64,000 nucleotides of DNA from contig NC_067206.1 in assembly GCF_026262505.1 (NCBI RefSeq), positions 33,681,896 to 33,745,895 on the forward strand. The letters are read 5' to 3'. How positions within the stretch are numbered: the stretch's first letter is position 1; the number at the start of each line of letters is the position of its first letter. This DNA is from Trichomonas vaginalis G3. Taxonomy: Eukaryota > Parabasalia > Trichomonadida > Trichomonadidae. Below, piece by piece: positions 11,701 through 20,841 of this stretch. The notes beneath the pieces were generated by a model. It made no database searches, was not told where the DNA came from, and was given only the letters and a program-made list of their open reading frames with translations. A program made the position numbers and the translations under genes.

Positions 11701-13271
11701 GTTTTCATTCAATTCATGTTTTTAAGAAGTTAGTGAATTAATTTTCATATCTCAGAAATTCGAAAAATAGTTGTTTAACACAAAAATTGATCAAATGCTT
11801 CTCTAATTATCTAAATAGCTAAAATTGTAAATTCAAGATATTTGACACAAATTCAATTTTGACGGTTTGAAACAGTGCGTTTATTCTTCCGTTTATTTCT
11901 AAAAGCATAGCATTTTTATTAAATATGATTCTAATAATATTTTTGGATTAAACAGATATATGTGGTCAATTCTATTGATTTTTTTTCCACTCGGAATACA
12001 TTTTTAAGATATGTAATTTGATTCCACTACTATCAAATGATTAATGCATATAAAAAAAGCAATTACATTTAAAAAAACGAACTATTGAAAAATTGACAGT
12101 TGACGGTATAGTTTCAATTTTTTGAATTGATATCGACTATTTAAAAATGAAACTCTTTTGGAGTTTTTTATGCATCAAAAGGTATTAGTACACATATATA
12201 TATAAGATCTAGTAATTCGGTTAAGCATTGAAGGTAATTCAAAGGTTTAGATTTTGATATTTGTTTTTGTTTTGAATACTCTACATGTATATTTAGACTT
12301 CATACAAAGTTCCAAAGGTCTATAAACATAGAAAAAATTTAGGATATGGTAATAAATTTGGTTCGTAAAATTGAAAGGAAAATTTTATCTATTCATATAT
12401 TTAGAACCATCATGTTAAATATATCTATTAATGACTAATATTGCCAAAGGAGAAGGGAAAATTTTATAAAATTTTATCATATTAAGGTATAAAACTATTA
12501 TTTCCTATATATTTATGAATCAAATAGTAAGATAATCACTCTTTGTTAGACTAAATTAAATGAAAAAAGTCTAAATTGTATGATCGTCTAAACTCAGTAT
12601 AACCTATACCAAAGCTTATTAATGGCTTATGCAAATATACAGCTGATGTTAGCTTAGTTTTTGACCAAAATACAAAAAAAAATTATGAGTACAATATGAT
12701 CAAATTTTTATAAAAGCAGCCGAAAACAGCATTCAATTGGAATGGTATTATCAATGATAATCATTCAAGACACTTTTATCAAAAAATTTACATAAATCTT
12801 TTTCAAAACAGAGTATTTTTGCAAAAATTTCATCGAAAAGATAGCTTTGTCTAATAAAAATGATATGGTACGGAAAATCTATTGAAAATAATCTGAGGAA
12901 TTTGAAATTCATTAAAAAGTCTTGAAAAAAGTGAATGCATTCATGAATGTCCCATATCCATTTTATCCTAGTTGTTTCATAATTCCATATTGCCGATTCC
13001 TATTCTAGTTTTTGGTGCTTTTCTATGATAACCAAATTGATTTGGTTATCATAGAAAAGAGACCATTATAATGCTTAAAATTAATTATGTTTAGGGCCGG
13101 TTTATTGGGATAAGGAAGTTTATAATACGTGAACACTTGTTTCCTCATCGAAAAGTCATAACGCATAAAGTCGATGTTTCCTTAGTACAAAAAGTGACAT
13201 ATGACGCTTAACTCTTTATTCCAGATAATGACCATATTTATGGGATTAAAAAGTTTAGGAAGCTTCTCCCC
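8746..13271. mobile_element. PIF/Harbinger-like autonomous transposon with roughly 300-bp inverted repeats
   Basis: Inverted ends GGGGAGAAGCTTCCTAAAC run for about 300 bases on each side (8746-9050 and 12970-13271), with only a few mismatches and one roughly 23-base indel. The near-identity of the arms indicates recent insertion. The flanks carry a 3-base duplication AAT (8743-8745 and 13272-13274). K2 shows the unfilled site as TCAATAATAGC. Three-base duplications and a DDE_Tnp_4-type transposase point to PIF/Harbinger, although AAT is not the usual TWA. Each arm contains a perfect palindrome centred on ACCAAATCAATTTGGT. The one large gene is 9584-11668 (-). The flanks 9051-9583 and 11690-12969 hold no ORF. 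Confidence 0.85.
9584..11668 (-). CDS. DDE transposase fused to a C19 ubiquitin-specific protease
   Basis: About 694 residues, intact. The start at 11668 (MEYKDDSEF) is chosen because TCACTTTCATTA, containing two initiator matches, lies directly before it; an in-frame ATG at 11689 is upstream of these. Residues 1-95: acidic and variable. About 95-340: Harbinger-type DDE_Tnp_4 nuclease with an N-terminal helix (DPLDALFLTLTYYCTYL), then AAVDSSTIPF (Asp181), LLADRGYIG (Asp263) and IVERRFARDKSNWSVL (Glu302), so the acidic triad is complete. About 345-400: Pro/Glu-rich linker. About 425-690: USP fold with Cys box GLHNEGATCHVNAVLQ (Cys439), QQQDADDTF, and His box HSIIAYHQGHFVAFV (His626) then WFMLDDE (Asp641/642), so the protease triad is also complete. 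The transposase presumably cuts the inverted ends; the deubiquitinase role (self-stabilisation or host protein targeting) is unknown. No separate Myb-type partner gene was seen. Confidence 0.9.
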   Translation of the reverse strand: MEYKDDSEFLDDIQKSKTRSKEIVRMQMHLAYLDESEPASEDENQAPANAEEFKVVRKFSLQKFLEAHPILNVKDLCNFSLDQLLYLVDVVREHEFSSRRGRKNGCDPLDALFLTLTYYCTYLPLQKMSGIVSLKQSYLSKIINKTTNRMFPIFIAEFIPKQYSPCDKEFDNFPTCVAAVDSSTIPFTVPLDLAERKSSWDAKNHCNGMKVQVLVNPLGQVIHMNTSFLASVHDKKVFDLSGASDFLHVQRGVESVALGLLADRGYIGIQKYHPTAVIMQRGDDEEVTKRNNAIAHDRQIVERRFARDKSNWSVLAIGYRGEKGNLPLIVQGLFALDNYHIDSTPLSEKDNCDFPCTPKDEKEAAATPEPNGSGSPMPKPRCVPKDLYLQTPETPMKIPSPLAGYEKIDKILVKRTQNAIYNIETKMSIPGLHNEGATCHVNAVLQVLFYVNTFRKDVMEHLGDVEYTPVKALAEIYDQMLHYRHKEYTISCSQFITTLGKQYFQQQDADDTFQKIVHDVTESANKPDIAVTFQYQTETPDESFYSVSLHIPLGAAGIDQGIKQMCTDDSHINEISTFLWVDVQRNWSDPNVFFDKFEIKKNYKTQLSDGTYVFKIHSIIAYHQGHFVAFVNKGRVWFMLDDEITYIVPDGLIKGLQGGDVGSDLWSYLGGVKWLAKCVIYRKHKFYGAGDDDD

Positions 13272-13975
13272 AATAATAGCTAAAATGTATTATGCATAAC
13301 AAATTTTAATGTTACACGGTATTTTTTGAACTTCATGACATGAATTTTCTTTATATTATTTTTTTTTTGGATTTTCTATGATTTATGCGATAGGCTGGAA
13401 CAACATTGTAGGTGCAATGATATCATTTATAGAGAAATCTAAAACTTCAGCATTCAGAACTCGCAACCACAAAAATATTCATTTGCTAAGTAAGTAAAGT
13501 TGATTAAGTTCGACACTTAGCTTTTATACGTAAAACCAAGTGTGTATTGTTATTTCTTGTTAAATTATTGAGAAAAAAATAAATTGTAAGAGAAACGATA
13601 CTGATTATTGAAATAATATTGAGGGTAGCTGCAGATTTCTTCATTAACATGCCGGAAATTTGTTAATCTTGGTTTTCTATCATAAAATCTGTCGAAGAAT
13701 CTAAAAACGGAGATATGAAATAGAGATCATGTAAATCTAGAGTATCCTGTCAGAAAAATAGACTAAGCATGTAACCCTTTTTTGGTCATAAACACTTTTT
13801 ACCACTTAGTCATACAGATGATCATTAAATTTAAACGAGCACTTTTTGTCAGAATTTATTCTTTTACAAAGACAGAAGATTTTAGTATTATTTAATATTA
13901 GTGCTGTAGCAAAATTCAAAAAACGGTGAAAATTCAGTGAATTTGTGAATTCACATTTTTTTTCGACATTTTTCA

Positions 13976-14903
13976 AAGGTGACCAAACTATTTTTTGAAA
14001 GTCCGCCATAACTTTAATGGTACTATTTCAGCGTGTACAATGAATACAAAAATTCTAAGAGTGCCACATAAAATAGTACTTTAGACTTGAGTTAATGCTA
14101 CCAAGCAAATGTTAAAAAGATGACTTTAGTGTTTTGATAATCAAAGATTAAAATCATTATTGTCTAAATCAATAATCATAACGACAGAAGTTAATGTTTT
14201 TTCATAAGTGCTTTAAATCCACTTTTAAAAGTATACCTCAAAAATCAAAATATCAAAAAAAAAATTGGCCGATAGGTTTGGCTTTAATTTTTGTCTGCTT
14301 TTATGATTTGATATGGATGTTATAATTTTAAAAGTTGAGCCAAATTCACCAATAGATTTTTGAGATTTGCAAATACTCAATAATTTTCAGCGTGTTATCT
14401 TTTATTAAAAGAACTATTTGGTTTCAGTATCATATAAATTGATATTTACTTTCTATTTGAACCTTCATTTAGCTAATGATTTAATAATACAGATTTCATC
14501 TAGTCCTTATAAGAGAATTTTGAATTTGTTATAATAAAAAAACAAACAGATATAGCTTACACTTCTATAATAAAGATACCTTTTATAGAAATCAGTATGA
14601 AATGTGTTTTGGCTTATTGGAAGCATATCAGACATAATCGCCATAATCAAAAAATCTATATACCCAATAAGTAATAAATTTGTCGATATAGATTTTCCAT
14701 AAAATTAGTTTTTAGTCTGATCTTAAAATAAATTTAATTTTTTATAAAAAAAATCACATTTAAAAGTACCTTTTTAGTAGCTCGAAATCCTGTTGGTGGA
14801 TTTCGGGCGTACTTCAAAATTAGCTTTTCTTCTACATATGCAAGCTATATTTTAAATATGGAGCAAATCGGATCGGCGAAAGTAGTTTAGTTACCTTTCA
14901 TTT
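13976..14903. other. K1-specific segment deleted from K2
   Basis: K2 jumps from CGACATTTTTC directly to TTGATATATCC. In K1 these are about 930 bases apart, each next to a copy of CATTTTTC. The pattern fits a microhomology-mediated deletion in K2. There is no ORF. Confidence 0.65.
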
Positions 14904-15831
14904 TTCTTGATATATCCATGCACATTAAGAACACAGCTTTGATACGCTTAAAAAAGCATATTTTATATGAAATTGTTAAAGAAATAAACAATTTATATAA
15001 AAATTGCACTTATGGGCAGTTTAGATATATAATTTATATATAACATATATACAAATCCATAGACAAAGTGCAATAACTACAATGTTGTAGAAAATTACAG
15101 CAGAAATACTGACTTTTTGAAGGATAATAAGAATTCTTCTAAATGTTGTATTTTTATAATTTGATTGATTTTTTTTACTATTTCATTAATCTTTTATGAA
15201 TAATAATTATTTTTAATATATGTGCTATTAAAATTTCAAATTTTGACTAATATATCTAAGTTATCTGAACGAAACATTTAGAAAATATCATACTTACATT
15301 GAAATAGCAAGTAGAGCATATTAATAGCAAGTTTCTTGGCTTTATATCTATCATCTATTGTTGTTTGATCAAACAAAATTCACTCTATTATATGGTGTCA
15401 ATTAATTAAAACAATTTTTAATAGTTATTTATTTAGTGCGAATAAGTGCAAACTCATAAATGAATAACTTAATAGTAGAAATGAATTATCTGATATAAAT
15501 CTCACATTTTGTCCATCAGAAATACTTTAATTGCATACGCATAACTATTAGTAATACGTCTGGAGTGTCAATTAATAACAATCCCACAACAAGTAAAATT
15601 CAGATTTTTATTAAACTTATTTTTTCCTAAAAGTTTTCTCAAATTACTATATATACATATGTGGATAAAATAATAGTAATATTGTAAAAAATTAGATAAT
15701 TTTTTTTATTTGAGAACCTCTCAAAAGTTCATTCAATTTATCAATTGTTTCAGTTTGATGTATATTCATTTCTGGAGCCTAAAACTTTAGCAATCATGAC
15801 AATATCATATTAAATGAGTTTTCGGGAAGTG

Positions 15832-15837
15832 TCACTT
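15832..15837 (+). promoter_or_regulatory. Initiator element before the 95-aa gene
   Basis: TCACTT fits the trichomonad initiator TCA-Y-W and puts transcription start about 10 bases before the ATG at 15844. It decides that start over the in-frame ATG at 15814, which would lie upstream of it. The truncated end of K1 stops only about 24 bases upstream. Confidence 0.6.
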
Positions 15838-15843
15838 TTTCAA

Positions 15844-16131
15844 ATGACAGAAATCACTCTAACTCTATGCAGTGACTATCTTCCAAAGGCATATCTCACG
15901 CATCCAACACTTACAACAGTCCTCCCAAGAAAAATGTGGATTTATTTCATCGAAAATACAACTGGTGAACCAAGTGATACTTTTTCAGAGATTTGGGTTT
16001 ATGCATCTAAGGAAGCATACGAAAAGGATCAAGAACATGTCGTTTTAAAGGAAATGTCTCTTGGTCTTGGCGCAAATGGCGTGAAAGACGGAAATCTTCT
16101 CTTATTTAAGACAAGAAATGAATCAGCTTAA
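15844..16131 (+). CDS. Small conserved-looking protein, 95 aa, possible beta-grasp fold
   Basis: Start at 15844 (MTEITLTLCSDYL) is preferred because an initiator sits between it and the upstream in-frame ATG. The protein alternates short hydrophobic strands with polar turns and ends LGLGANGVKDGNLLLFK. That resembles the last strands of ubiquitin-like beta-grasp domains (L.L.A.GlkdGd.l.l). There is no C-terminal Gly-Gly, so it would not be a conjugated modifier. I do not recognise the family; the fold is inference. The broken right end of K1 abuts its promoter. Confidence 0.7.
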   Translation: MTEITLTLCSDYLPKAYLTHPTLTTVLPRKMWIYFIENTTGEPSDTFSEIWVYASKEAYEKDQEHVVLKEMSLGLGANGVKDGNLLLFKTRNESA

Positions 16132-16685
16132 TAACATCTAATCATCATTATTAATTTAATGCATTTCCGAGCACTTATTCATTGAAATTTCAAGATATTT
16201 CAAACCAATAATTTAGAAAGAAATGTATATGCCAAAATTGTTATTAACTCTTACATAGATGCTGTTTTGAATAAAAAAATGTTAATTAAAAGATTAATAT
16301 AATTTTTTTAGAATATCTATTAAACAAAGTGTTTTCTCATTATCACGATGTAGTCCCATGATATGTGCATTATAATTATTGCATAGTAAGTGCATAAACA
16401 GCAAAATTTATCTGAAATATTTTTCAATATTTATAAGTAATCATTTTCTTTTTGGGTAAATTGTGTCTATACCATTCACGTTTGATCTAAGCAGTATTGT
16501 GGAGATTGGTTTTTCAATATATTTCGAAGAAGTAAAATTTAGCTAATTGAACTTGTATAAAGCGTAGCAATATATTATAATGAGTTTAGTAATGGATCTG
16601 CTATGTGCTCAAATCTATCCTCAATCTAAACAAATGAAAAGATTTTAAATCCTGGAAATTTTAGTCTAGTTTCTATGCAAGAAAT
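16132..16685. other. Intergenic, no gene seen
   Basis: AT-rich 3' flank of the 95-aa gene. I see no ORF or repeat of note. Confidence 0.5.
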
Positions 16686-17740
16686 AAGGGTTTTGTTTTG
16701 CGAAAAAAACGTACAATACGCAATTTCGCTAAAAAAAACATTTAGCTAGCAATTTCGACCTTTGACTCCACTCAAGACGTCACTTTTTTAATTTTGCGGT
16801 ATCATATTTTTGGAAAATCTTTATGAATATTATATAAAAAGTCTCTTTAATATCTATATTTCATATTTTTATCGATTTTTAAAGTTTTTGCGAAAAGTAT
16901 TCAATTATTTTTGCTATTTGGTCGGGTAAATGTCAGATTTGCGACATTTTCTGATATGATATTCAGATTCTACGTTGATAATAATGCTTATAGAACCCTC
17001 TTGCTATTGTGTCAAAATTGCGAAACCGATAGCAAAAATATCTCGCAATATCAAAATTGAGATATTGAGTGAATTATGCATTATAGAGATTAAAAATCTG
17101 ATTTGTGAAAACATCTCATCAGTTTCTAGCTAATTCAAAAATCTTTACTATCTTATTCGATTAAAATGAAAAGGGAATAGTTTCATTATGCTTTAAATGA
17201 CAGCCTTATAATATAATCATAGTTTTCGCTCAATATGCAGCATTTTTTTTTCGAAATCTATGGTCAATATCCTAAATACTGATTGCTTTGCATTCATATC
17301 TCTTACATTTTCTATACCCACATCACTATTCATTGCTATTCCTATCTTTTTCATTTTTGTTTGTTTCTCATAATTTCTCAAAAAACATGATAACTTGATA
17401 TTTGTAAATATCATACTTTATAACGTAAATAAGAACTTGACCTATTAAGAAAAGCAGTAATGAAAAGAAAATCTGAAATTCATAAAAATTACAAGTTTCT
17501 GATGACAATTAGCTTAATTAAACCAGGTACAAGATTATATAATTGTATTTTCTATCCAATTATCCATATAATATCTTATCCAGAAAAAATAACTTGATCA
17601 ATACCAAATGATTTTTTAACTAGTAAATAAAGTATTTTCTTTACACACACATTGTATATCATAGTTTTTTTTTGGTTTCGCAAAACATCCAAAAACAAAT
17701 ATGCTATAAAAGTGACAATTTTAGCAAAACGAAACCCTTA
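16686..17740. mobile_element. hAT-like non-autonomous element, about 1.05 kb
   Basis: Left end AAGGGTTTTGTTTTGCGAAA and right end TTAGCAAAACGAAACCCTTA are inverted repeats with a few mismatches. CAAGAAAT lies directly before the left end (16678-16685) and again after the right end (17741-17748), a 7-8 base target duplication. Size, TIR start and duplication length fit hAT. The interior has many GCAATTTCG/GCGAAA-type motifs and no credible ORF. Confidence 0.6.
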
Positions 17741-17872
17741 CAAGAAATGTTTAGCATCATAGTGTTGTTATAATGCATCATTTATTTTATTGTAACAAAA
17801 AAAGTTGTGAGCATAGGACGATCAAAAGGGGGTAATTTTTACCTCTCAATTCTATCGTATTAGTTTGGTTCA

Positions 17873-18247
17873 ATGAGTTTCCGCCACGTTCGCCCGATTG
17901 AAACCGGATATTACATGGCAGTAATTGGTGATGAAGATACAGTTACTGGTTTCCTTCTTACCGGTATTGGTCAAATGGAAACAGATAAGACATGCAACTT
18001 CCTTTTAGTTCGTCCAAAGACAACACAGGAAGAAATAGAAAAAGCTTTCAAGACATTCACAGATAGAGACGATGTTGCTATTCTTTTCATCAACCAGCAT
18101 ATCGCAAATGAAATTCGTCATTTAATCACAGAATTCAACAAGCCATTACCAGCTATCATTGAAGTTCCTAGTAAGGATCACTCATACAAACCAGAAGAAG
18201 ATCCAGTTTTCCAGAGAGTTTCTGCTCTTCTCGGTTTGTCTTCTTAA
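17873..18247 (+). CDS. V-type H+-ATPase subunit F
   Basis: 124 residues, the usual length for subunit F (Vma7). Family features are visible: MAVIGDEDTVTGFLLTGIG near the N-terminus, the central region NFLLVRPKTTQEEIEKAF, DVAILFINQHIANEIRHLI, then LPAIIEVPSKDHSY and a helical C-terminus. Subunit F sits in the central rotor stalk of the V1 sector and couples ATP hydrolysis to proton pumping into endomembrane compartments. The ATG at 17873 follows TTGGTTCA directly, implying a very short leader. Codon use is richer in C-ending codons, consistent with good expression. Confidence 0.93.
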   Translation: MSFRHVRPIETGYYMAVIGDEDTVTGFLLTGIGQMETDKTCNFLLVRPKTTQEEIEKAFKTFTDRDDVAILFINQHIANEIRHLITEFNKPLPAIIEVPSKDHSYKPEEDPVFQRVSALLGLSS

Positions 18248-18605
18248 GTTATCTTATATATTTATACAACTTCTTTATGCTTTTTTTAAAATAAATTTGA
18301 GTTTCAATTGCTTTCATTAATTCTTGTAAAGTTTTTTTATCAATACAATAAAATTTACTTTTGTTAAAAGATATTGTTAGTATTCTATTTGCTTTCAAAT
18401 GTATGAGTGAGTATAAAAAATGAACTTTGGAAACAAGAATTATTTTAAATTTTATATCTTTGATTTACAAATAAAAATGAAATGATTTCTTGATTAATAT
18501 AGAAAAATAAAATGCATTTATCGATTTCTTATCCTTTAATATTCCATATTTTCAGTGAAAACGAGGGAATAATATGTAAAATCTAGAAAAAAATTGAACA
18601 GATTT
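18248..18605. other. Intergenic, no gene seen
   Basis: AT-rich 3' flank of the V-ATPase gene with no recognisable feature. Confidence 0.5.
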
Positions 18606-18872
18606 TCAAATTTTCAATTTTTTATCAATTTCCACGTCTATGAGAGCAGTTTGATCGAGGGATATATCCCTCATAACACCAGAATCACCAACAGCGATAT
18701 GTCTCGGGGAAAGTTCAAAAAAGTTCATTGCAAAAGGATTATAAGCACAGTTCGAATCAAATAAACTCAGATGAAATGGTTTTGCTAGCGTAGAATTGGA
18801 ACAATAAATTTTTGCACTTTTCTGTTTTGCCGCGTCAAATGCCAGGCAAAATTGAGTAAGATAAAAAAGCAA
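18606..18872 (-). pseudogene. Possible 3' remnant of an unidentified gene
   Basis: An open frame of about 88 codons without an ATG at its beginning; a TAG lies three codons upstream. The composition (FHLSLFDSNCAYNPFAMNFF, ELSPRHIAVGDSGV) looks protein-like rather than random, and the residues alternate as in beta strands. I could not place it in a family. It may be the C-terminal end of a lost gene or a chance ORF. Confidence 0.3.
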
Positions 18873-18952
18873 GAGTGGCTAAACAGCTTAAAATTTTTAG
18901 TTGATACACATCTGAGAGTAAATATTAAATATAAAAAATTCATTCAATTAAT

Positions 18953-19958
18953 AAAACATTTTTGACAATTGGAAAAATATGGGCGGAAGTCATCCAAGGA
19001 AGATGACGATCCTTGGAATACATACTTTCTAAATCAATTTTCTGGTAATCAAACCAAACATTGCCAAAACTGCAATCTAACAGCAGGAAAAAATCAATAT
19101 TACTTAGACGAGTGCAATTTTTACAAAGACAATGATCACACCATCAATTTTTATCCAATATTCAATGTCCAATTTCTACATAATCGCTGCTCATTTAGTC
19201 AATGCACTTCAAAAGAAGACGGAAATTGCATTTTGTACAAAATTGGGGAAAATAGTTCAATCGTTCAACGAAAATTCTGTTGTACAAAATGCCAGAGCAC
19301 TAACAAAGGGCATTTTTCATATACATATGTTGATGAAGATAAATTAAACTATTTTATCGAGGGTTCCCTTTTCGATGTAGGAAATGAAAGTGTCGGTGAA
19401 TCTGCAATTTATGCTGATGGTGGTCATATTGTAGTATCATCAACGAATTTCTCATCAAATACAGCTACGAGTGATTCTGCAGGATATTTTACAATAATGA
19501 CCGATAATATCATTACAAAATTTCATTATTCAACTGTTGTTAATAATTTAGCAACAAGTTTTTATGATATTATATATTTTAAATATAACGCGTTGATTGA
19601 TTCATGCAATATTATAAGAAATAAAATTTCAAAGACGGGCGGAATTATTTACCAAGGTTCTGATGTTCTCACTGTAAAAGGTTGTTCTTTTATTAACAAC
19701 AGTGCTCCTAGTAATGCTTATTTGATATATAACAGCGCAAAATTAATAATTGATAGTTCTTATATTGACAAAACGATTTCACATACATATTGTGGTGGTG
19801 CAGAACTCAAAAATTCAAGATATCTATTTACTAACAATTTGACTCATCCCTCATTTGGTAATTGTCAAGCAGAATTTGCAGTTATCAAAAAGAGTATTAG
19901 AAAGATTAATAAACCTTCTCTTTCCTTTATTACTTTCTTAAAAACTAAACACTCATGA
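18953..19958 (+). pseudogene. Cys/Asn-rich repeated family, copy 1 (no in-frame ATG)
   Basis: About 329 residues open to a stop at 19958, homologous along its length to copies at 26587 and 47464. Conserved features: KSSKEDDDPWNTYF at the N-terminus, HCQNCNLTAGKNQYYLDECNF, FLHNRCSF, a Cys pair FCCTKC, then repeated S-N-F and S-T-V-V-N-N blocks like right-handed beta-helix rungs (ALIDSCNII, LTVKGCSFINNSAP). It ends with a hydrophobic tail. The frame begins after a TGA with TTG-GAA-AAA and has no ATG until about residue 179; an ATG at 18980 is out of frame. I do not know the function. Surface or secreted beta-helix is inference. Confidence 0.55.
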
Positions 19959-20108
19959 TAAATTTTTATGAATTTAATTATTTTTTTCGTTACATTCTGA
20001 GTTGGCAACATGATATTTTCCAGGAGTCCAAACAAAATCCTTAAGAACATTCACAGATTTGGTGTACATTATATCTTTCATATTAATTTTGTAAATAAAA
20101 GTGACAAA

Positions 20109-20366
20109 ATGGAAGAATCAGATCCTCTTCAAGAACGAGTTAACTATTTAAGGAAACTTGTTAATAATTTGGTTATTCAGAGCTTAGCACTTGGACATAT
20201 ACCAAAAATCAAACCAGGAATTCCAATGTCTGCAGATAATTTAATTAAACTTCGTCAACAACTAGAACAACTTGTCTCTCAAGAAGATACAGAAAAAGAT
20301 CGCGCAGAAGTCAAAAAAATCAACAAACAACCAAAAGTTCACAGAATACAACCACCTCCAGTTTAA
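20109..20366 (+). CDS. Small helical protein, 85 aa
   Basis: Start at 20109 (MEESDPLQERVNYLRKLVN) is chosen over codons further upstream because AAAAGTGACA, a motif seen before several starts here, lies just before it. The first 40 residues form an amphipathic helix with Leu every 3-4 positions. After a Pro-rich hinge (IPKIKPGIPMSADN) comes a second helix (LIKLRQQLEQLVSQ) and a basic Pro-rich tail. It could be a small subunit of a larger complex, similar in form to Mediator or dynein-associated small proteins. I do not recognise it. Confidence 0.6.
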   Translation: MEESDPLQERVNYLRKLVNNLVIQSLALGHIPKIKPGIPMSADNLIKLRQQLEQLVSQEDTEKDRAEVKKINKQPKVHRIQPPPV

Positions 20367-20841
20367 TTTACATCTTATTACCATTTCTATGTTATTGCAT
20401 ACATTACTTTTTTGCTCTTCATGCATATCAAAATGATATATTCACTATTCCATGATATTTTATTTTTTATTTTCTAAATAAAGCTGTTATTTTTATATAC
20501 AATCAAAACAATGCTAAAATATAATGAATGCACCACTGATAATTATTTTTATTACTTTAGAATAGAATATCTTTCAATATAAAGCTATTGACAGATACTA
20601 TTAGGTTTGAAGCAGAATCAAATATCATTCTTTGTCATTTTTTTCACTATTCCATATATACATACTAGTTCTACTCTGAAATGAAAATAATTTCATTAAT
20701 CACTGAATTGTTAGACAATTAGAATAGTCATTTGCCACTTTTACCATGCAGAAATAATAATACAACAATAAAGTTCTGGTGTTTAGTTTAGATTTTGTGA
20801 ATTTTTAAACGTACTTTTTTTCTAAAATCTAATAAATCTGG
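20367..20841. other. Intergenic, no gene seen
   Basis: AT-rich spacer. I see no repeat or hairpin of note. Confidence 0.5.

Larger units (their letters stand above)
8108..15808. mobile_element. Kolobok/piggyBac-like TTAA element K1, right end missing
   Basis: Starts TTAA-GGATACCCTTACGTG. Its parts match K2 (41780-45635) almost base for base: 8108-8745 with 41780-42417, about 13272-13975 with 42415-43118, about 14905-15143 with 43118-43354, and about 15145-15808 with 44937-45600. Relative to K2 it carries the Harbinger-like insertion, keeps a 0.93-kb segment that K2 lacks, lacks a 1.58-kb segment that K2 has, and lacks the final 35 bases including the right terminal repeat. A 20-base subterminal inverted repeat TTGCGAGCGTAACTTTTTTC (8296-8315) pairs with 8510-8529. 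No transposase was seen, so it is non-autonomous. Confidence 0.75.
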
